Of a stretch of DNA of 64,000 bases, positions 45,251-57,567 are shown piece by piece (within the stretch, counting starts at the first letter, position 1; every line of letters begins with the position of its first letter). Location: the NCBI GenBank assembly GCA_039707655.1, contig CM077666.1, positions 399,671,886-399,735,885 of the forward strand, read 5' to 3'. The stretch is from Elymus sibiricus. Lineage: Eukaryota > Streptophyta > Magnoliopsida > Poales > Poaceae. The position numbers and the translations under genes were made by a program. The notes under the pieces were generated by a model. It saw nothing but the letters and a program-made list of their open reading frames with translations. It was not told the origin of the DNA and did not search any database.

Positions 45251-46221
45251 GGTTCAAAACAAAAACAGGTGCATATGACATGCTGGTACGATCACGACAA
45301 AAACACACAAAATATAAACATGGTTCACATCTGAAATCTTATTACTCAAGCCCTAGTAAAAAGCATTGGACATTGGAAAGTCATAGCAACAATAATCCTC
45401 GAACAAAAGAGGTCAATACTACATCAATCTTAACACTATTACATAATTTGCCATCACCCGGATCAGATGCACCCCATGTGCCTACAAGAAATTACTCACA
45501 CATGGAGGAGAGGAGCATGATGGTGATGATGAAGGGGTTGTTGGTGTCCATGGTGATGATGTAGGTGTTGTTGGAGACGATGGTGGTGATGACTGTTCCC
45601 CAGGCAGCATTCTGATGCCACCGAAAGAGAGGTAAGAGAGCCCCCCTCCTTTTCCTTTTTCATTGGCCTCCCCCTAGGCAAGACAAGGGTTTACCCTCTG
45701 GTTTTTGGTGATCATGGCTATGGAGGATGAGAGCCCCCCCCCCTCGGATGGGATCTTACTTTCCAGGGGAGCTGTAGCTAGACGCTGAAATCTAAGTCCC
45801 GTCACCGCTTTGTAATTTCCCGGATATTCGTAAATATGAAATTATTTTGTGGCGGTTCCACAACTTCGAAGGAAACTTGCTTCCAAAGGAGGGCTCTAGA
45901 AGGTTCCTCGAGTGCCTTGGTGCCCTGGCATTTTGGGCGCCTACGCACCCAGCTCCTCTCCAAGTGTGGTGCCCAGACCCCCTCGGTGTCTTCTGGTGCA
46001 AAACTCCACAATATATTTTTTCTAGATTTTTTCCAGGGGTTAAAATAATTAGTTTTCATGAAATACGAAAACACCAGAAAACATGAACTTCCATTGGCAC
46101 TGGGCACTTAATTAATAGTTTACTATAATAAAAATCATAAAGATTGCGCCCATAGTATGTAAGAATGGTAATACAAAGGCATGCAACATATAAAAATTAT
46201 AGATACGTTTGGGATGTAGCA
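45250..46221 (-). repeat. Minus-strand gypsy LTR fragment
   Basis: On the minus strand it begins 'tgctacatcccaaacgtatc' followed by 'tataatttttatatgttgca', a mutated form of the TGATACGTC..CAACGTATCTATAATTTTT start of Triticeae gypsy LTRs. It continues with typical LTR interior sequence. The left limit is approximate and no TSD was found. Confidence 0.6.
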
Positions 46222-46309
46222 CGGCTCAACCTCGTCGTCGAGCGTCCATGGCCGCACAAAATCGACGCCGGTAGCGAGGGCGGTGCCCCCCATCCCTCTC
46301 CCTCGCATC

Positions 46310-47060
46310 CTACCTCTTTCTCCACACATATCTTAAAGATCCACACTCCTCCCATATCCTCACCCCTCCCTCTTCCTCCACAAAAAACAGTATGCCCCCC
46401 TCACTCTCCGATTCAAGCGAGCTGGACACAGGAAGACGAGCTAACGTGACCAACAACAACACAGAGGTGTCACTCGCATCCGTGTATATCATGGCGCGCT
46501 CAATGCATCCATCACCGAAGAATCGTGTCGTCTTCCTCAACTCTGGTGGCCGCCACCACAGCCTTTCATCGTTGACGTCTCCCAGATGAGCTCCTAGAGT
46601 CGGCGTTGAGCTATTGGTCGCGCACATTGGGCTCGACCCAAGGAGGTAGAGCATGTCGCAGTCGAACGACACGATCTCATCGCGGGAGAGGAAGACGTGC
46701 AGGAGGCCCGAGGCCCTGGTCGGGATGACGAAGCGGGCCTGGCACGAGTCCTCGTGGAGTTGTGAACCTCAATGTAGCACTGGCTCCTTGGGTAGGTGGT
46801 GAGGAGGCACGATCTCAATGCAAACTCATGTAGGCGACATGTCAGAGGAATCCAAGGCAAGGTCTCCCGCCGCTTGAGGCAGAAGGCATGGTTGTGCAAC
46901 GGCGGCATTGGATCGTCTGGTCGGGCCGGTGTGTTGAGACGTTACTAGCCACGATCCCATCGAGAAGTACACGGGCGGTAGCATCATCCTATTGTGTCCT
47001 AATATGAAGGTTCTCTGCTCGGGCCTCAGGTGACAACATAGTCCTACGCCTCTAACTAAT
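46310..47060 (-). pseudogene. Possible degenerate gene fragment, unidentified
   Basis: Minus-strand frames have a protein-like look: 'IVSFDCDMLYLLGSSPMCAT' leading to 'AHLGDVNDERLWWRPPELRK' in one frame, and 'NRMMLPPVYFSMGSWLVTSQ' upstream in another. The change of frame near 46750-46900 suggests a frameshifted remnant. I recognise no domain, and the call could be wrong. Confidence 0.3.
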
Positions 47061-47239
47061 TGCCGCGACAAGATGGAGGCTCATGGATCTTCACATCTGG
47101 TGGCAACAAGAAGTATGTTTTTTCAACCGACTGTACCGGTGCATACAAGAACAGCGGAGCATGAGGCCGGTACGAGATTGCTAGAGCGTTCTGAATTGAG
47201 ATGTCGGTGGTGTCAGTGACCTTACTCCCTTGATCTCCG

Positions 47240-48030
47240 TTGCAATGTGTGATAGCAACCATATATGTTTGGAGCCTTTTGTGGCGATCGGCTCTTGTCG
47301 CATATCGACTCATGCTTGTGCGAGTATGGTCTTCATTTGTGTGGCATCCACTGGTACAGCGAGCTGCTATACAAACGGTTTTTAACCCCTTTCCGCGACA
47401 CAGTTTTAAACCGTCGCCTTGCCTGTGTGTGCGATAGGGAGGGGGGGGGGTCTTCCCACACGACCCAGAAACCGTCCGCGATAGGGAGCACGCAAGCATA
47501 TGTTTCACAGAACTAAGCGTATGCGATGTCCGCATCTTTCCCAAACGCTACGGCCTTGCTACTCGTTTGTGCTCGCATTACCATCGCACTCGGTATTCTG
47601 TGTTGCAACGTTTGCGATGCTCACCCCATCACAAACAGTTCACAATTTTACACCGTATGCGAAGCTTGAATATCCCACACATTTGTATGTACATAAACGT
47701 TTGAGATGTATAAAATGTCCCAAATGATTCATCCGTATTACCCGTGTCAGATGAAGGCCTATCGCACGCGTTCTTCTATGAGCAAACGTTTACGATGCAC
47801 ACGACATCATAAACAGTTCATAATTGCCTAGCGTGTGAGATAAGGTCGCTTTCACAAACATTTATTAAGAAGGAACAGTGTGCATTCTTGTTGTTAATCT
47901 CACACGTTTTTTCTTGTCTGATCGTGAGTGCAGTAGAGTTTCATCGCACACGTACTGATCTGAGAAACGTGTCTGATCTTGACGTTTATCACAGACGTTT
48001 TGCTTTCGCAAACCGTGTGCAATGTAATGG
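47240..48030. mobile_element. CACTA-type subterminal repeat region
   Basis: Many short degenerate repeats of the 'atcgcacacgtt', 'aaacggttt', 'acgtgtgcgat' type occur in both orientations, as at 23550-24064 and 55080-55400. The CACTA terminus itself is not seen on the left. The adjoining minus-strand gene 48254-54581 lies between this region and the repeats at 55080-55400, so the whole is probably one CACTA element. Confidence 0.6.
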
Positions 48031-48253
48031 CCTACAGATCATAATTTATCCCTAATTTAATCCCTGCATTTAAAATTTACAAAATTTGAAATTGAAACAG
48101 ATTTTCAATATGAAAGTAGGCAATCACTTATTTCACATTGAACCATGTTTATTACAAATACAAGTTCAAGGACGAATGAATAATTCAATGCACAGGTACA
48201 TGTACTAAAGAACTACAGAAGCAGCAAGGAAAGAATGATGAACCACAGTTGTA

Positions 48254-48920
48254 CTAAAGACTGTAAAGAGAGTGGTGGAAGACATTATGGTTGCTGGAGA
48301 ACGTGAAGCGGAATGCCCATATTGTGCCCTCCTCCATGCCTAATGCGCGCACGACTCTAGGCCAACCCCTTGTGATGGTCGCCCACCCATCCTTCACTGT
48401 CTTCATTAGGACTTCTCGATGCTCATTGTAGTCTCGATAAAATACTTTAACCTTCATTGCAAGTCCACCAATCATGTACTTTGCGAGGTAATCTTGAGTA
48501 AACTGCTTTGGGAACCACTGCAAACGAAAAAGATTCAGACATTGTTGTCTAACAACTCATTATGGGCAGTAAAAAGAGAAGGCTACAGAGTTCGTAGTTA
48601 CCATCCTACAGCTCACTGTTGTGTTGGATAGAGCGTAGACAAATAATTTAATTGCCATCGGTTGTATCTTTTTGCTAATAATTCTTATCAGTTTCCTCAC
48701 TTGATGCTGGTTCATGAATATCTCATTGCCCCATATGCAAAAAGGGTCGAGGCGTGGATCTTTGCCTAGGACATATGTACCTACAAACAACAAGTCAATA
48801 TTGGAAGCTAAAAAGTGTCCAGCCGTGGATTTGTATGCACTACATTATGGAACAGAGGTAGTATATGCCGAGGGATGAAACTAACCTCGGTGGAAAATGC
48901 TGGCCACTCCCGTTGTTGTC
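48254..48920 (-). pseudogene. 3' exons of a CACTA-associated gene with B3-like C-terminal region
   Basis: The last exon (48517-48254) encodes WFPKQFTQDYLAKYMIGGLA... and ends 'AFRFTFSSNHNVFHHSLYSL'; order and spacing resemble a plant B3 DNA-binding domain. The preceding exon (about 48780-48602) encodes 'TYVLGKDPRLDPFCIWGNEI' and joins in phase through an 84-base intron, 48601-48518, with GT and AG ends. A short exon at about 48920-48886 ('TTTGVASIFHR') also joins in phase. The N-terminal exon is probably 54581-54051. All visible splice sites are canonical and the exons are open, so the gene may have been intact when captured. The B3 assignment is by eye. Confidence 0.55.
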
Positions 48921-49356
48921 CTGCGTAAGTACATGGAAAGGCGTGATAAGTACTACATGCTTAACATCAACCAAATATAGCCATGGTAAATAACAACATC
49001 TCAAAATGACAAATTGAATGTGTTGGTTTCAGCATGATGTTAAAGCAGATAAAAAATGGAAGGGAATGTTAACTACAACAGGCTTAACAGGGACCAAATA
49101 TTGTAATTCAAACTGGTACTGTTGAAAATGAATAGAACATAGCTCATGCTTAAACATCACACTGCATAAATGTGTAAAACTGAAATAAAGGGCATGTGTT
49201 AACTTCACCAGGCATAACAGGAACCAAATATAGCCGTTCAAACTGGTATTGATGAAATCAAACTGCACAGTTCATACTTGCACATAATGAACATCACATT
49301 GTGAATAACTGAAATAAACAAGGCATATATGCTCACTATAACAACCTAATATAGCC
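48921..49356. other. Presumed intron sequence of the CACTA-associated gene
   Basis: AT-rich and non-coding, with dispersed near-repeats such as 'accaaatatagccattcaaactgg' type words at about 49090, 49225 and 49340. It merges into the 67-bp tandem array. Confidence 0.4.
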
Positions 49357-49615
49357 ATTGAAAACTGGACAGAGGCTCACTGCAACCAACCTAACAAGCA
49401 AATACAGATAAACAAGGCACCTACTTGAAAACTGGACAAAGGCTCAATGCAACCAACCTAGCTAACAAGCAAATACAGATAAACAAGGCATCTGCTTGAA
49501 AACTGGACAAAGGCTCACTGCAACCAACCTAACAAACAAATACAGATAAACAAGGCATCTGCTTGAAAACTGGACAAATGCTCACTGCAACCAACCTAAC
49601 AACCAAATACAGATA
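49357..49615. repeat. 67-bp tandem repeat array, left part
   Basis: Four units begin 'gaaaactggacaaaggctca' and contain 'ctgcaaccaacctaacaa' and 'caaatacagataaacaagg'. The fourth is cut after 'acagata' by the solo LTR. The remainder and a fifth unit resume at 53753-53840. Confidence 0.85.
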
Positions 49616-52600
49616 TGTCACGCCCAATATGCGGTCCTATCCCCAAGGAACTCGGAAGTTCCACTAAGGATAGAAGCGCATATCGAAGACGCTTTGCAAG
49701 GTGGATATCATTACAACATACCATGTACTGAATAGATGAGAATACCAGATAAAGGCTTACACTCCTCGCCACAAGCTACATCATGAATACATGAATACAT
49801 CAATACATAGCAATCATCATACAGAAGAGCAGGATTCGACTACGGATGAAATTAAACGAAAAAGAAGAACGACATCCACCCTGCTAGTCCCAGGCTGCCA
49901 ACCGGGAACCTATCCCATGATTGACGAAGAAGAGGAAGCAGAAGAAGAACTCCGAATAGAACAAGCATCGCTCTCACGTCATATCATCGCTTTACCTGTA
50001 CCTGCACCTGTTGTTGTAGTAAACGGTGAGCCACGAGGACTCAGCAATCCATTATAAATTACCACATGCATCCGATGGAACATCCTCACACCATGATAAC
50101 ACGATGCTTACGATAAGGAATCCCGGTGGACAAGTCACTCGTAAAAGGTAAAACTAAACCAGCAAGACCGCCCGGCGTGTCGACGATCCCGATAGGAGCC
50201 GCGTATCTCGTTCTCAGGACACGACCGGATCGTCCAAACTTCCGGTAGGCCAGTTTCAGAGTTGCCCCTGGCGCCCACCGGCGGTTGACAAATTCGGACC
50301 AGCACCATCAGCACTGGCCCACCTGTATTATGTTGAATTAAGAATCATCGGGTTCATGACGCCCTATGCAAAATTAATTATTTAATTCAGTATTATTATG
50401 TTGGCAAATGTTAACACCAAAGTTGGGCCTTGCTGGAGAAGTTTATCCTAAAACGAATGAACAGGGGGGTTCCCATATGCCCCACATGTGTTAGAAGCGC
50501 TCATCAAGGAACATAACACCGGTATTACGGAAACTAGGGCGGCATGAGTGGAACAAAACACCAGGCAAAAGGCCGAGCCTTCCACCCATTACCAAGTATA
50601 TAGATGCATTAATTAAATAAGAGATATTGTGATATCCCATGATATCCATGTCCCAACATGAAACAACCTGAAACTGCACCTGCAACTAGCAACGCTATAA
50701 GAGGGGCTGAGCAAAGCGATAACATAGTCAAACAACGGTTTGCTGGGATGGTGGAAGGTTAGAGGCTATATCATGGCAATTTGGGAGGCTGACAAACAAG
50801 TGGTAGGTAGCGAGACATAGCGATAGCATCGAGACAACTAGCAAGCAAAGATAGTAATGATATCCAAGGTAATGGTCATCTTGCCTGAAATCCCGCTCGA
50901 AAGAAGATCGAATCCATGAAGTAGTCGAACGGAACGTAGTCGAACGAATCCTCACACTTCGCAACGTATCCGGACTATCGAGAAGAAGCACAACCGGAAA
51001 GAAGCAGACAACATGGTAAACACACAAACATAACCATGGCATAATGCACAATCAAGTATGATGCATGTCCGGTTTAATGAGGCAAGGCATGGCAAGATGC
51101 AACAACCAAATACTACACGTTAAGTGAAGCTCAATATGCAACAAGTTGCATATTGACGAAACTCCACAACAATTATGTAGTTCAATCCTGTTTATGCTAC
51201 TCATCAATATTAAATGTTGTTAAACATGGCAAGAGATGAAGCATAATAAAACTACCTATCTAGGCAATTTAAATGAGGCCGGAAACAACAAATAACAATT
51301 CCGGAAAATCCCCATATGCAATTTTCGAAATTGGTACTGTTCTGCCCTAAATCATAATTTTATTATTGTTAAACAGCAAAAGTAAATGCACCATGTGAAT
51401 CTACACGTTTTTTCTAGACCATTTACATATATAGTTTATTTAATTCGGAGCTACGGTTATTTAGTTATGAAATAAACCATTTTAGCATGTCATTTATGCA
51501 AATTAAAGCAAACAACAATTTTAAACATTTTAACATGGATGAAAGTTGGATATTATGAAACTACACAAAATTCCAATCATTTTACATATATAATTCAGTT
51601 TTATCCGATGCACGGTTTGTGAGTTATTATATGCATGAGGATGACATTTTCAAGTTGATGCAAATTTTATGAAGATGTTGGCAATAATTATGATATGGAG
51701 CATTTGTCACCATGGCGGAAAGAAATGGGCGCCACGGCGGCGATAACGGAAATGGTGCCACGGCAACATTCCGGTGATCCGACAACTCGTTGAGGTACCG
51801 ATGCAAAAGAACAAGGGTGAGATGTGTGGAACGTTCACGAGTGACGGGGAGTGATCCCGGTTACCGGGTGTCCCATGTGTCGATGACACGGAAAAGAGGA
51901 ACGAGCACGAGACAACTCGGACACGATGCAAACACAATTATCTCATACAACAATGCATTCGTCCACGGGAGGTCCTCTCGGCGGTTATACCTTTGAAGCA
52001 TGCATTCGGAGCGGAACGAGTTCATTGTGGTGTAGTTGTTCGCGGATCGTCGTGGAAGTAGTGGAACGCGCGATGGTAGTAGAACTTGACGTTTGTGGTC
52101 CATGGCTCTTCGACGACGCTAGTCGTACACGATGTAGTCGGACTTGTACACATTGTAGTCGGACTTGGCGAAATGCACCACGGCGGTAGTTGTACACTGG
52201 TAGGAGAGGAACTTGGCGCATAGTAGTGGCACTTGGCGAAATCCCTGGAGACAGTGCTTGACGATCCTGGTCCGGGTCTTGGCAGCCTTCGGTCTCGTGG
52301 TGGTGGTCGTCTCGGGTCAACAGTGATGTGCAAGGGCTAGCAGGACCGGCAGCTTCGGAAGGCAACAGCGAGCAGGGCCACGACGGTGGAGGTCTTGCGG
52401 TCTTGACTACATCAAGACGACGGCTCGAGGAGCAAGCAGCAGGAGGTGGATGCAAGCAGCAGCACCAAGATGGCATAGGCGGCAGAAGCCCGAGGGAAGG
52501 TCGGAGATGGTAGTTCAATGAGCCGGCAACGTCGAGGTGGAGGAGGATCTGCAGGGGACGTCTTGAAGGGCATCAACGTCGGGGCAGGGGCTCGCCGGGC

Positions 52601-53752
52601 TTCCGATGGAGGCTTGCAATGGCGACGATCAAGGTCGCAGGCGCCATGGAGTGAGGAGGCAGGGAGCTCGCCATCGGACAGCTCGGGTTGCGGGGAGAAA
52701 CAGAGGAGAGGGACGCGCCGGAGGAGAGGAAGGAAGTGCGGAGGACAGGCGGCGCTCGGGCAAAGCAGAGAGGAGGCGCTCGGGGCCGGCCATGGTAGGC
52801 GGCTGCTTGGGCTCACAGGTGAGGGGACGGGCGGGAGGCGAGCCGCGCGAGAGGAGGTGGATGAGAGTAGAGGAAGGGGTCGCGCGGAGGGGCGGCGCTC
52901 CGGTTGCGGGGTCGGGCGATGCTCCTGTGGGAATTGGGAGGAAGACGAGGGGATCGAGGAGAGGGGCTCCTCTTCCTGGCGCGATGTGTGCGTGAGTGTG
53001 TGGGTGGCGGCGCTAGGAGGGAGACGAGAGGAGAGATGGGAATCGAGCAGGGGAGAGGCTAGGGTTAAGGGCGCCGGCTGGGCATTGGGCTCCAGCTGCT
53101 GGCTGGGCTCTCTCTCTCTCTCCACTCTAATTTCTTAACAGAAAACTTGCAAAGAAAGAAAATTAATTGTAGAGCTGGGATTCCAACAAGTGACATATTT
53201 TTCTGGAGACAGAAAAATATGGAGGATTTAAAAAAAATGGTTGGCAAGAGTTTAGAAGATAGAAATTCAAATAAGTTTGAACAAAATTCAAACTGTTTGA
53301 ATCTAGAAGCAATTTAGATGGAGACCAAATGAGATGAGATTTTAACTGGTAACCCTACATGAATAGCATGATTTATGGGCAGAAGTTGAACATTTGTGGA
53401 GAAAGTAAAATTGCAACTCAATTTTACCCAAAGGCTTTAAAGGAAGATTAGGATGTTGAGTTGGATAAAAAGGAGAGTTGAAAAATAGTGCAAATGTGTT
53501 ATGGGTGATTCCAAGTTAATGGAATGGTTTAATATAGCTCCCTAATAATATTGGGAGACTTTTATATGTTGTAAAGAGAAATCACCATGTGAATTCCCTC
53601 GATTTAAATGGATCGAAGATCCATGCAATTTATTTATTTGAGTTGCAAAATTTTAATGACATGATGGCATGATGAAATGATGCAATGCAAAATAAAATAG
53701 AGCAAGCAATAATAATAACAATTAGAGAAAGAATCGGCCTCGGGTTGTCACA
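49616..53752 (+). mobile_element. 4.1 kb Sukkula-like solo LTR with TSD AGATA
   Basis: Starts TGTCACGCCC and ends CGGGTTGTCACA, flanked by AGATA at 49611-49615 and 53753-53757. The interrupted tandem repeat is restored when it is removed. No gag or pol is present, so it is a solo LTR of an unusually long-LTR family. The start is similar to that of the fragment at 5716 and the end to that at 15382. GC-rich open frames at 52000-53125 on both strands are not genes. A CT run lies at about 53107-53121. Sukkula-like is a name from memory. Confidence 0.82.
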
Positions 53753-53840
53753 AGATAAACAGGGCATCTGCTTGAAAACTGGGCAAATGCTCACTGCAAC
53801 CAACCTAACAACCAAATACAGATAAACAAGGCATCTACTC
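53753..53840. repeat. 67-bp tandem repeat array, right part
   Basis: Continues the unit cut at 49615 ('agataaacagggcatctgct') and adds one more unit starting 'gaaaactgggcaaatgctca'. Confidence 0.85.
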
Positions 53841-54047
53841 ACTATAAACAACCAAATATAGCCATTCATGAAACTGAAGTGGACAATTCATACTTAAACA
53901 TCAGATAGCCATATTGAACATTACATTTTTGCATAACTTAAATAATTAAACACGGCACAGTTAAAACATCGCATGGCAAAAGCTACTACAACAATGAGTA
54001 TGAGTTGGCTAGCTAGAAAAAGTAAGATTTGCTTATAGGATATTGCC

Positions 54048-54581
54048 TCACTTGTCATGGAGGGGGTCCTTCCACTTGGAAGAGCACAGACCCAGGGTGC
54101 GATCCCTGATGTCGCAGATGGGTTGTCTCACGTTGGAAGAGCCGTAGTGGGTGCCCTTCGCGTGGTCATGGTCGATGAGATCTGACTTGGCAGCTGAGGA
54201 TCCCAAGCCACCACCGTAGAACATGTCCTTCAGAAATGACATAATGGGCTCGATGGCGTACAAGGATCGCAAATCCTTGACCGCGAGGTGGAGGAGATAA
54301 GCGGCGGAGCCTTCGAAGAGATCGATGGCGGTTGAACCAGAGGCGTTGGGGATGGACCACTTAACCAGTGACATGGCTCGCGTTAAGCCTTCGCTGTCGA
54401 CGAGCTTGATGTCGTAGCCGGCTGTCCTGAGATTCAGTAATACGTGAGCCCGCTGACGTGAAGCCTTCGCCATGGCGATGTAGTCAACGTCCTCGCCGGC
54501 TTCCGCGGCGAGGTGTTCCTCCGGGATCGACAGGTCGGCACGAACGGCGGCCACCCCGACATCGTCCGGCGGAGGGGCCAT
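54048..54581 (-). CDS. Probable first exon of the CACTA-associated gene
   Basis: A minus-strand frame of 177 codons starts at ATG 54581 (MAPPPDDVGVAAVRADLSIP...). It is rich in Ala, Glu and Asp at the N-terminus, then more ordered ('DIKLVDSEGLTRAMSLVKWS', 'AAYLLHLAVKDLRSLYAIEP'). I do not recognise a named domain. A good 5' splice site, GTGAGG at 54051, lies four bases before the TGA, so the frame probably continues by splicing to exons at 48920-48254 and the TGA is intronic. The upstream GC-rich 54582-54900 would be 5' UTR or promoter. It lies inside CACTA-like repeats and is likely a transposon-borne gene. Confidence 0.5.
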   Translation of the reverse strand: MAPPPDDVGVAAVRADLSIPEEHLAAEAGEDVDYIAMAKASRQRAHVLLNLRTAGYDIKLVDSEGLTRAMSLVKWSIPNASGSTAIDLFEGSAAYLLHLAVKDLRSLYAIEPIMSFLKDMFYGGGLGSSAAKSDLIDHDHAKGTHYGSSNVRQPICDIRDRTLGLCSSKWKDPLHDK

Positions 54582-55079
54582 GATAGACCTCCTTTTGGCC
54601 GTGCGCTCCTCGGGCTCCCCGGGATATGTGGTCGGGCTTAGGCTGCGACTCTCTGGAGTAGGGGATGGGGATCTGGGGGGGGAGGGACACCGCAGGCCTC
54701 ATCTAAAAACTCAGGGCGGCGAGGGTATGGGAATCAGTGGGTAACCTGAACTTATCTAAGCTAGGAAGCACGGGCAGACCGGCAGGGGTTGGAGGCGGCG
54801 GCGGCGGTGGCTTCGGCGGTGGCGGCGAGCTAGGGTTCCAGCAGGGGGGTGTAGAGTGTGGAGGGGGGACGGGGTTAGGGCGGGTGGTGTTTGAGGATAT
54901 GCCGCGGCTACTGAAAATTTTAGTAATGGTGGGTGGAGATGGTGGTGGACGAGGGAGGGCGAAGGTTCAAATGCCTCGGCTACTGGAATTTTACTATGAG
55001 ATCGGTGGTGGAGGTGTGAGGGGGACGGTTGAAATTCCGCGGCAACTAAAATTTCGGTAAAGGAAATGAAGCGGGGCGG

Positions 55080-55400
55080 GAGCAACCAGATCGCACACGG
55101 TCCAAACATAATAATTGTGTATGATAATAAGGAAAAGCCATGGAACCACCAATTTTTGCATCGCTCAAGGCGGGTACCTTTTTTTGAGATTTCTAGCTAG
55201 CTGGTTTATCGCACACGGTTCGTCCTAATTTTCAGACGCATACGTGGAATTCTCATCCTAAATATCCTGTACATAGTACCCTTCACCCTTGCTGGCGCTT
55301 GCGAAGTCGTGGCAATTTTACAGGGCACGAGCTTCGCACACGGCTAAGACAGTGCACCCGTGTCCGTTGCGCGTACGTTCGCACGCAGTTTTTTCATCTG
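55080..55400. mobile_element. CACTA-type subterminal repeats, right side
   Basis: Repeats such as 'atcgcacacggtccaaac', 'tatcgcacacggttcgtc' and 'cttcgcacacggctaa' match the type found at 47240-48030. Together they bracket the B3-like gene. The terminal CACTA motif is not visible. Confidence 0.6.
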
Positions 55401-55484
55401 AGGCATCTGCTATTTTATATAGCACCATTTGGCAACAAAAAAACGCGAGAGAGGGTAAGAAGACAACCACAACAACATGTGGCC

Positions 55485-56700
55485 CAAATATATATGTATG
55501 AAAAGGGTGGTGTGTGATGTTCAAATTCCCAATGCACAACTTTGACGCGCGGGCCCACGGGTAGGCGCGTCGTCGAAGATCGGGTGAGAGGGGCCAGAAG
55601 ACAACAACCACCTAGAATGGCCAAATATATGTAGGAATAAAGGGTGTGATGTTTAAATACACAATGCACAACTTTGATGTGGCACCTCCCTCGCAAACCG
55701 GAAAGCCCCCTTGGATATCTATAATGACGGGTTAAGGTCGTAGCTAGGTGCCTGCCTCACCCCCACTTCGTGTCGGCGGGAAATATCAGGTGATTCCGAT
55801 GTTTAGGTGATACCATGATACGGGCTTCTGGGAGCCGTTGGATCTCAGATCCGGTGGCCACTGGGAGCTCTAGAACATTTTGCAAAAAAGTCATTCAAGA
55901 GTCTTAAAATTGCGTACAGATACAAGAGCTACTCAGATGCCGTCGGATCTGAGATCCAACGGCCCAGAAGTTGGTAGCATGGTATCACCCAAACCGTAGT
56001 ATCACTTGAAACTTTCCCGTACTCATACTTTTGTCAGACATGCATGCATGACCTACCATAAGACGGACCGAGTGAATCTATCTTGGCCAAACAACCACTG
56101 TTGTTGTCGGTCAAAAAGGGATATAATAGACCGTTCGGGCCCACAGATTGGACCATCACCGTAAACCGCACGAGAGGGGCCACAAAACCAGCACCACCTG
56201 CATGGGGCCCAAATTGATGTACGTTGGAAGGGTGATGTGTTTTAAATACCCATTAATGTACAATTTTGATGTGGCGCCTACCTCACGAAATGGACAACCC
56301 CCAAGAAAGGTATGTAGTAATTAAGGACGACGTCGACGTACGTAGGGTGTCGATCCAACCCACCATTTCGAGCGCATGGGAGGGAATCCTGAGAACGCAT
56401 GAGCTCGAACTTTTTGCTCGGACATGTCACCATGACCCGCGGTAACACGAACCAGGAGGAATCCATTCATGGCCAAACCCCCTCGTTGTCGCCCAGAGGG
56501 ATGATATATATAGACCAGGCCCACAGATAGGCGTGTCCTTGAAAACCACACATGGGAGACGGGGTCGATCAGAAGACCCTATACGTACCTTGCATGCGGC
56601 CCAAATATATGTATATATGGGTAGTGCTGTGTGATGTGTTCAAATCCCCAATGCACAACTTCGATGGGGCACCAGCTGCATTACAAACCGAACACCGTAC
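55485..56700. repeat. Dispersed copies of a roughly 90-base unit
   Basis: The block 'ggcccaaatatatgta', then 'gtgtgatgttcaaat', then 'caatgcacaactttgatg', then 'ggc.cct.cctc' occurs at about 55485, 55612, 56208 and 56597 with substitutions. Spacing is irregular because other sequence, including a MITE at 55778-56018, lies between. Such low-copy arrays are common inside CACTA elements. Confidence 0.7.
55778..56018. mobile_element. 241-bp MITE with long imperfect TIRs
   Basis: The left arm GGGAAATATCAGGTGATTCC..., with 'ggtgataccatg' and 'cgttggatctcagatcc' further in, is inverted on the right, where the segment ends 'cacttgaaactttccc'. The arms are about 85 bases with mismatches. No TSD is clear. 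The G/C-starting TIR is compatible with a Mutator-type MITE. Confidence 0.65.
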
Positions 56701-56859
56701 CCCGAGGAAGCCACGTTACGTATGATGTCGGTCCCCGAACTTCGAGCCGGCGGGAGGGAATCAAACAAATGTTCCCCAACTAAATTTGGTCTGACATGTC
56801 GTGACCTATACCAAGAGGAAACCATCATGGTCAAACCCTTCTCATACGTTGACAGGTCA

Positions 56860-57215
56860 CTACAGACAAATTTTCAAAACAAGTACGTTGTGGGTCAAAG
56901 GATAGAACATGCGGGCCCACACATCTCAAACGTGGTGGGTCAAAGGATAGAACGTGGCAGGCCCACAGATCAATCTCGATCATTCTCTGATTTTTCAAAA
57001 CAACAAATAACAAAAAACATCATTCTCCAAATTTTGAAAACAAGTACGTTGTGGTTCAAAGGATAGAACGTGCAGGCCCACAGATCTCGAACGTTGTGTG
57101 TCAAAGGATAGAACGTGGCGGGCCCATAGATCAATCTCGATCATTCTCTGATTTTTCAAAACAACAAATAACAAAAAACATCATTCTCCAAATTTTCAAA
57201 ACAAGTATCTCAAGA
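56860..57215. repeat. About 165-base tandem duplication
   Basis: 'caaaggatagaacgtg', 'ggcccacagatcaatctcga' and 'tcattctctgatttttcaaa' occur twice (about 56890-57030 and 57055-57210) with few changes. Each copy is itself built of two 'caaaggatagaac' subunits. Confidence 0.8.
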
Positions 57216-57567
57216 TTTATTTAATCGACATGACAGGTCACTACAGACACATTTACATGCTAAATGTCTGTAATGACCGTATCCTGGCGCTTAAATGAAG
57301 CTTGAGATATAGCAACTTCCCACCCGATCACCCCTCCTTAGACTGCTCCAGCCCCAAGCTCGCTTAACTTGTGCATTCTATTCGACTAGGCTAGCGGATG
57401 GGAAGCTGCCCCTTGCTGATAAGAGTTGCCTCCTCGCGTTTAAGGCGTTTACCGATGGTCACCGCGTGGGACCTACTCCTTACTATCACACACGTTTGTG
57501 CTTTTAGAAACTGTGTGCAATCTTTACATACCGGACCACTTCCATTCAAACTTACATTATTTTTTAG

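Noticed and set aside
46594..47544. Minus-strand open frames of 104 and 162 codons taken as complete proteins
   Set aside because: The 162-codon frame runs into CACTA subterminal repeats. Any real coding text here changes frame, so only a possible degenerate fragment is listed.
52412..53138. Open frames of 237 (minus) and 206 (plus) codons
   Set aside because: They occupy the same GC-rich part of the 4.1 kb solo LTR on both strands, with low-complexity Ser/Pro or Gly/Arg products.
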